A stretch of 64,000 nucleotides of DNA, from NCBI GenBank assembly GCA_040391785.1, contig JBEBXH010000014.1:25160-89159 (forward strand), written 5' to 3'. The notes beneath the pieces are model-generated. The model worked only from the letters and a program-made list of their open reading frames with translations, was not told the DNA's origin and did no database searches. Both the position numbers and the translations under genes were made by a program. The DNA is from UBA5239 sp040391785 (lineage in GTDB: Bacteria; Verrucomicrobiota; Lentisphaeria; Victivallales; Victivallaceae). Positions 59,868 to 64,000 of the stretch are shown in pieces. How positions within the stretch are numbered: the first letter of the stretch is position 1; every line of letters starts with the position of its first letter.

Positions 59868-60905
59868 TTAGCGGATGAGCTCCTTGAGCACGGCGGCGTA
59901 AACGCGGTGGCCGTAGTCGTTCGGATGGTTCACCCCGTTGCCGGTCAGCGAGTGAAATCCCTTGCGGCTGACGATCTCGGTCCAGGCACGGTGGACGTCG
60001 GCGAATGCGGTACCCGGGTTCTCCCTTTCCGCCAATTGGCGCAGGGCGGCGGCGAATTCGCGGTCGGGGCCGGGCCTGGTCGGGGTCCATTCGGGGTTGC
60101 CGCTCATCGAAGCCACCAACAGGAATTCGGTCTGAGGGTTGCGTTCGCGCATGATTTGGATGATTCGGGCGACCGTATCGGCGAAATCGGCCGGGTTCAT
60201 TGATAAATCGTTCATGCCGTAGGCGATGACCAGCAGGTCGGGAACGTCGCCGAGCCATTTTTCCGTGAGTTCGAAGGCATTGCGGCAGCCGCTGCCGCTC
60301 ACCGCGCGGTTGTGCAGCGTGACCTCTACCTGAAAGCGCTCGCGCAGGAGTTGGGCGAATAATTCAATATAAGGCGGCTGGTAGGGCTGTACGTCGACAC
60401 GCTTCGAGGCATTGTAGCCGTCCGTGATACTGTCGCCGACGGCGGTTACGACGACTTTTTTGTCTCCGGCGAGGAGCTTGCGCAACCTGGGCAGGCGTCC
60501 GGGCTGCCGGTCCGGCTCAAACGGAAAATCAAACTTGCCGGCCACATAATCGACCTCGACCTGGCTTTCCGCAAAAAATGATTTGTTATCGAAACGCAAC
60601 AGCCGTCCGTCCGGGCCGCCGCCGATGGCCGTACAGCCCGTTTCCGGGTAGAGAATGGAGCCGGGCGGCGGGTATAGCGCCGCTTCGTCGAAAAACGGGA
60701 TGGCCGAGTTCGGGGTCAAGTAGATTTCATTGCTCATCGGTTTGTGCTCGAAATCGCGCCCCGCCACATATTCGGCCCCGGTCGTCGAGTTATAAACGCG
60801 CTCGACGGCTTCCACAGGGAAAAGCAGCCTGGCCGAACGTTTTCGCACAAACATGCAGCTCTCGCCCCGGACCAGCCTCGTATCTTTATCCCATAAATCC
60901 ATCAT
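59868..60905 (-). CDS. SGNH/GDSL hydrolase
   Basis: 345 aa. After a beta-rich N-terminal domain (about 1-140), VVVTAVGDSITDGYNASKR has the nucleophile Ser in GDSI, HNRAVSGSGCRNAFE the oxyanion Gly, VIAYGMNDLSMNP the Asn in the GxND block, and GVNHPNDYGHRVYA the catalytic Asp-His pair. It is an esterase or deacetylase, probably acting on a carbohydrate; no signal peptide is seen. GAGG lies 5 bp ahead of the ATG, and it follows the RodZ-like gene by 7 bp. Confidence 0.87.
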   Translation of the reverse strand: MMDLWDKDTRLVRGESCMFVRKRSARLLFPVEAVERVYNSTTGAEYVAGRDFEHKPMSNEIYLTPNSAIPFFDEAALYPPPGSILYPETGCTAIGGGPDGRLLRFDNKSFFAESQVEVDYVAGKFDFPFEPDRQPGRLPRLRKLLAGDKKVVVTAVGDSITDGYNASKRVDVQPYQPPYIELFAQLLRERFQVEVTLHNRAVSGSGCRNAFELTEKWLGDVPDLLVIAYGMNDLSMNPADFADTVARIIQIMRERNPQTEFLLVASMSGNPEWTPTRPGPDREFAAALRQLAERENPGTAFADVHRAWTEIVSRKGFHSLTGNGVNHPNDYGHRVYAAVLKELIR

Positions 60906-60912
60906 ACATACC

Positions 60913-61812
60913 TCAATTTTCCGGAATCGGGAGCTCTGACATCTTGATTACCTGAGGCGGATTGAGCTCTTCGAGAGATTTGGGATCGAAGGTGCCGACC
61001 ACGGGTGGCGGGACCGGGCCCCGTTCGCGCTTCGATACGCTCAGGAGCACGATTATGCCGATACCGCCTATGACAAAAACCACAATGGCAATGATGACGA
61101 TATAGAGGATGTTGCGGGTTTTCCTGTTTGCTTCCCGGTTCGTTTCATTATCCGAGTCGATGATCTGCTCGATATTGTCCTCGCCGAGTCCGTATTCGGC
61201 GTGGCCCTTCAACTGCTGGATGATATCGTCGGTGATCTCCGACGGAGCGCCGTAGAGGTCGCAGATTTTGCGCACGTAGCCGCAGACGAATACCGCGGGC
61301 GGGAGGCGGCTGAAGTCTTCCGCTTCGATCGCTTCGAGGTAATCCCGGCGGATTTTGGTCCGGTCGGCCACTTCATTCAGGTCGATGCCCTTGGTTTCGC
61401 GGATGCCGCGCAGCGAGGAGCCGAACGATATTTCCAGCGGCGATTTGCTCTTGGAGAGCTCATCGGCCAGGGTTTTCGAGGGTTTGCGGGAGGCGTCGCC
61501 GAAGCCGGACGAGGAGGTCGGCGGCGGTACGACCGGTTTTTGAATTTCCGGAGCCGGGGCAAAATTCTGTACCGGGGCCGGAGCCGCGGACGGGGTTTCC
61601 TGAAAGATGATTTCCTCCTCCGCGACGACTTCTTCGAGAAATGCGGGCACGGGTTCGCCGGCCGCGGAAACAGCATCCGGGACAGGGGCCGGGGTTGCGG
61701 CGGGTTGATTGAAGGAGGCTTCACCGGACATTACTTTGGCGGCTTCTTCAAAATCGAGCGGCAGCAGATTCTCTTCTTCTTCCGGACTGTTTGTTTTGCG
61801 ATCTTCCATCAC
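60913..61812 (-). CDS. RodZ-like helix-turn-helix membrane protein
   Basis: 299 aa. Residues 1-120 are Pro/Ala/Glu-rich and disordered. A RodZ-type HTH_25 domain follows (FGSSLRGIRETKGIDLNEVA, DRTKIRRDYLEAIEAEDFSR, LPPAVFVCGYVRKICDLYG). One membrane segment is at about 232-256 (ILYIVIIAIVVFVIGGIGII), and a short Pro-rich tail faces outside. In RodZ the HTH contacts MreB and the protein helps control rod shape. Here the long N-terminal extension is unusual, and the gene lies between ftsK and an SGNH hydrolase. Confidence 0.82.
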   Translation of the reverse strand: MMEDRKTNSPEEEENLLPLDFEEAAKVMSGEASFNQPAATPAPVPDAVSAAGEPVPAFLEEVVAEEEIIFQETPSAAPAPVQNFAPAPEIQKPVVPPPTSSSGFGDASRKPSKTLADELSKSKSPLEISFGSSLRGIRETKGIDLNEVADRTKIRRDYLEAIEAEDFSRLPPAVFVCGYVRKICDLYGAPSEITDDIIQQLKGHAEYGLGEDNIEQIIDSDNETNREANRKTRNILYIVIIAIVVFVIGGIGIIVLLSVSKRERGPVPPPVVGTFDPKSLEELNPPQVIKMSELPIPEN

Positions 61813-61821
61813 TCACCTCAT

Positions 61822-64000
61822 CTATTCATTGATTAAATCGTCAATAATCAATATGTCACGCTTGGAGCCGCCGGCGACCGGCGGGCTGACGATACCGCGT
61901 TCTTCGAGTTTGTCAATAATTTCGGCAGCGCGGTTGTAACCGATTTTCAACCGCCGCTGCAGGTAACTGGTACTGGCTTTGCGCTCCATGATGACGATTT
62001 CCAGCGATTTTTTCATCAGGTCGTCGTCACCGGACTGGGTATATTTCTGAACCAATGGAGAGACGTGGGCGAAATCCCCGATGTCGGCTTCGTCGTCGTC
62101 ATAATCTTCGTCGTCGTCACCGCCGGCATCCTCGGATTCTTCTTTGAGGACCGTGGCGTCGAAACGCTGCGGGGCCTGGGCGGAAACGAATTCAACCACT
62201 TTTTCGATATCGGCGTCGTCGATCATAGCACCCTGGATACGCTCGATGGAGGAGGCGCCGGGGGGCATGAAAAGCATATCGCCGCGGCCCAGCAGTTCCT
62301 CGGCGCCGATCTTGTCCAGGATCACGCGGCTGTCGGTGCCGGAGGTCACTTTGAAGGCGATTCGGGTCGGCAGGTTGGCCTTGATCACCCCGGTGATGAT
62401 CTGGACGGACGGACGCTGGGTGGCGATGACGATATGGATACCGGCGGCGCGGCCTTTCTGGGCGATACGGGCGATGGAGGTTTCCACGTCGGCCTTGGCG
62501 TCGCTCATCATGACGTCCGCCAATTCGTCGACGATAATCACCAGCAGCGGGAGCTTGTCGGGAATCGGCTTGCCTTCGTCGTCGGTCAGGATCACGTCGC
62601 TTTTCGGGCGCGAATTGAAGCCGGCGAGGTTTTTGGTGCGGGCCTTGGCCAGGATCCGGTAGCGTTTTTCCATTTCATTCACACCCCAGCGGAGCGCGAT
62701 CGGTACTTTCTGCGAGTCGTTGACCACGGGGGTGATCAGGTGGGGCAACGTCTGGTACATTTCCATTTCCACCACCTTCGGGTCGACCATGATCAGCCGG
62801 AGGTCGTCCGGCGAGAAACGCATCAGCAAGCTCATGATCAGGGTATTCATACAGACCGATTTACCGCTGCCGGTGGCGCCGGCGATCAGCAGGTGCGGGG
62901 CACGGGCCAGGTCGAGAATGGTGGTTTTGCCGCCGACATCCTTGCCGAGCACCACCGGGATTTCGGCCTTGGAATTTTTCCAGTCCGGCGAATCAAGCAG
63001 CGAGCGCATGGAAACGGCTTCCGGCTGCTTGTTCGGCACTTCCACGCCGACGGCGCTGCGGCCGGGGATCGGCGCCAGGATACGCAGGCTCTGGGCGGCC
63101 AGCTGCATTTTGATATTGTTCTGGATGCTGGACACTTTTTCCACCTTCACGCCCGGGGCAAGGGTGATTTCGTAGCGGGTGACGCGCGGACCGGAAATGG
63201 CCCCGGCCACCTGGCCGTCGACATTGAAACTGTTCAACGTTTCCTGCAGCAGGTTGCTGATATGGGCGATGGTTTCGTCGGTCTCGCCGCCGATATTCTG
63301 GCCGAGACTGAGCATGGAAGCCGGGGGCACCACGTATTCGGCGGCGATCTTGGTGGCGGTTTCGATTTCCGGGATGATGTTATGATGCTTGGCGCCTTCG
63401 ATTTCCTTACGGACCAGGTGCGGGTCGACTTCCGGGGGCAATCCGACCGGCTTGGAGACCAGCTGTGACGGCGGCGGATTTACCGGGAGCCTGGGCGTAT
63501 TCGGTTCAACTCGAGCCGGTTCCGGGATCGGGTCCGGAGTCGGGATGATAACTTTTTGAACTTGCGGCGGAGGCGGTGCGGCGGCCGCGGGCTGCAGCAC
63601 GACCGGTACCGGCTGCGGTGTTACGACCGGGGCCGGGGGAGGCGTTTGCATTTGCGGCGGCGGAGTGGGCGCGATGGCCGTGGGGGCGAATTCCGGGATC
63701 GGTTCGGGCTCCAACGGCAGCGGGACCGGGTCCGGGGCCTTTTCTTTGCGCGGTTTGGGCGGCGGGGGCTGTTGCGGCTGTTCCAACTCGCGTTCGCGCT
63801 GACGGGCGGCGGAATCCATGATTTTGCGCCAGATGTGCCGGAAAATCGGCAGCCAGTCGGCCAGGAACAGGAAAACACCGCCGCCGAGGACAAAGACGAT
63901 CGCCACCACCAGCGTGCCGGTGCCGCCGATGTATTTGCGGATGACCCCGGGGTCGCCGGAGCGCTCCGGCGCGGCCAGCCACTGGCCCACCACGCCGCCC
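61822..64000 (-). CDS. ftsK: DNA translocase FtsK (N-terminus cut by window edge)
   Basis: At least 725 residues; the frame stays open to the window edge, so most N-terminal membrane helices are outside, with one visible (LVVAIVFVLGGGVFLFLADW). A Pro-rich linker of about 130 residues follows. Motor domain: IAGATGSGKSVCMNTLIMSL (Walker A at about 62858-62881), LLVIIVDELADVMM (Walker B) and IATQRPSVQIITGVIKANLP. An acidic segment (EESEDAGGDDDEDYDDDEAD) lies before the C-terminal gamma winged helix (STSYLQRRLKIGYNRAAEII), which reads chromosome orientation sequences. It pumps DNA at the division septum. Confidence 0.95.
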   Translation of the reverse strand, partial: GGVVGQWLAAPERSGDPGVIRKYIGGTGTLVVAIVFVLGGGVFLFLADWLPIFRHIWRKIMDSAARQRERELEQPQQPPPPKPRKEKAPDPVPLPLEPEPIPEFAPTAIAPTPPPQMQTPPPAPVVTPQPVPVVLQPAAAAPPPPQVQKVIIPTPDPIPEPARVEPNTPRLPVNPPPSQLVSKPVGLPPEVDPHLVRKEIEGAKHHNIIPEIETATKIAAEYVVPPASMLSLGQNIGGETDETIAHISNLLQETLNSFNVDGQVAGAISGPRVTRYEITLAPGVKVEKVSSIQNNIKMQLAAQSLRILAPIPGRSAVGVEVPNKQPEAVSMRSLLDSPDWKNSKAEIPVVLGKDVGGKTTILDLARAPHLLIAGATGSGKSVCMNTLIMSLLMRFSPDDLRLIMVDPKVVEMEMYQTLPHLITPVVNDSQKVPIALRWGVNEMEKRYRILAKARTKNLAGFNSRPKSDVILTDDEGKPIPDKLPLLVIIVDELADVMMSDAKADVETSIARIAQKGRAAGIHIVIATQRPSVQIITGVIKANLPTRIAFKVTSGTDSRVILDKIGAEELLGRGDMLFMPPGASSIERIQGAMIDDADIEKVVEFVSAQAPQRFDATVLKEESEDAGGDDDEDYDDDEADIGDFAHVSPLVQKYTQSGDDDLMKKSLEIVIMERKASTSYLQRRLKIGYNRAAEIIDKLEERGIVSPPVAGGSKRDILIIDDLINE

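Noticed and set aside
62065..63468. Plus-strand ORF of 467 aa opposite ftsK
   Set aside because: Antisense shadow of a well-defined FtsK motor domain; no recognisable domain or ribosome site.
1..64000. tRNA, rRNA, riboswitch, phage or transposase genes
   Set aside because: I checked the intergenic gaps by eye and found no cloverleaf, rRNA segment, known riboswitch core, integrase or transposase. A tRNA or Rfam scan could still reveal something subtle.

Overview
The window reads as a chromosomal stretch from a member of the Lentisphaerota (Victivallales-like, PVC superphylum), probably gut-associated and specialised on glycans. No 16S gene is present, so this rests on gene content: two pseudopilin-type secreted proteins with the FTLIELLVVIAIIAIL N-terminus and an H-X9-DG motif, a 50-residue small basic protein of the PVC-restricted TIGR04137 type, LacI-type repressors heading catabolic operons, SSS transport, a Na+-translocating decarboxylase and tandem ceramidase-like and xylose-isomerase-like proteins. 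Coding regions look GC-rich, promoters fit the sigma-70 TTGACA-N16/17-TATAAT pattern well, and genes are tightly packed with many ATGA overlaps.

Layout. 1-4.0 kb: LacI regulator (truncated by the window edge) with a two-operator promoter, a GH36-like alpha-galactosidase, and orphan larC. 4.1-6.7 kb: a small membrane or secreted peptide and a secreted trypsin-like protease with a DnaJ-type zinc motif. 6.7-15.4 kb: a seven-gene minus-strand operon (DegT-type aminotransferase, three tandem ceramidase-like hydrolases, a TIM-barrel isomerase, a XylA-like isomerase, another TIM-barrel protein), which looks like an undescribed sugar or amino-sugar catabolic pathway. 15.5-23.2 kb: secreted proteins, folB, the small basic protein, a Sel1-repeat protein and a tandem pair of SPFH membrane proteins, with two copies of a 130-bp three-hairpin intergenic repeat. 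23.3-28.1 kb: a GntR-type repressor divergent from pseudopilin plus polysaccharide lyase family 8 (chondroitinase-like), with three matching operators between. 28.2-30.1 kb: a BlaI/BlaR1-like pair.

30.1-36.0 kb: a LacI-headed amino-sugar operon (nucleotidyltransferase, N-acetylhexosamine kinase, NAD-dependent epimerase, glucosamine-6-phosphate deaminase) interrupted by a four-helix-bundle (23S rRNA intervening-sequence-type) gene cassette. 36.0-40.5 kb: the birA-oadG-oadA-oadB sodium-pump decarboxylase operon. 40.7-49.1 kb: a LacI-headed seven-gene glycan operon (pseudopilin, two GH51-like enzymes, GH130, histidine phosphatase, alkaline-phosphatase-superfamily protein). 49.3-55.7 kb: LacI-PHP divergent from ADP-ribosylglycohydrolase-like protein and SSS symporter, then an AraC regulator. 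55.8-64 kb: housekeeping run ftsK-rodZ-like-SGNH and aroQ-accB-accC-asp23-amaP-maf.

The most unusual structural feature is a family of short iterated arrays, nearly always four units, with a strict 9-bp period (GGAC core, one 10-bp step) or 7-bp period (TTGAAAA/CAATTnn core). They occur as pairs at four places (30.2, 33.4-33.9, 35.7-36.0, 55.8 kb). In one place the pair brackets a complete gene inside an operon, in another an array forms the end of the maf coding sequence. They look like the ends of an undescribed insertion element with variable cargo. The second strong lead is the 6.7-15.4 kb operon, where two of three ceramidase-like paralogues have Ala at the position of the catalytic Ser. 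All functions are read from motifs and context by eye; no database search was run.
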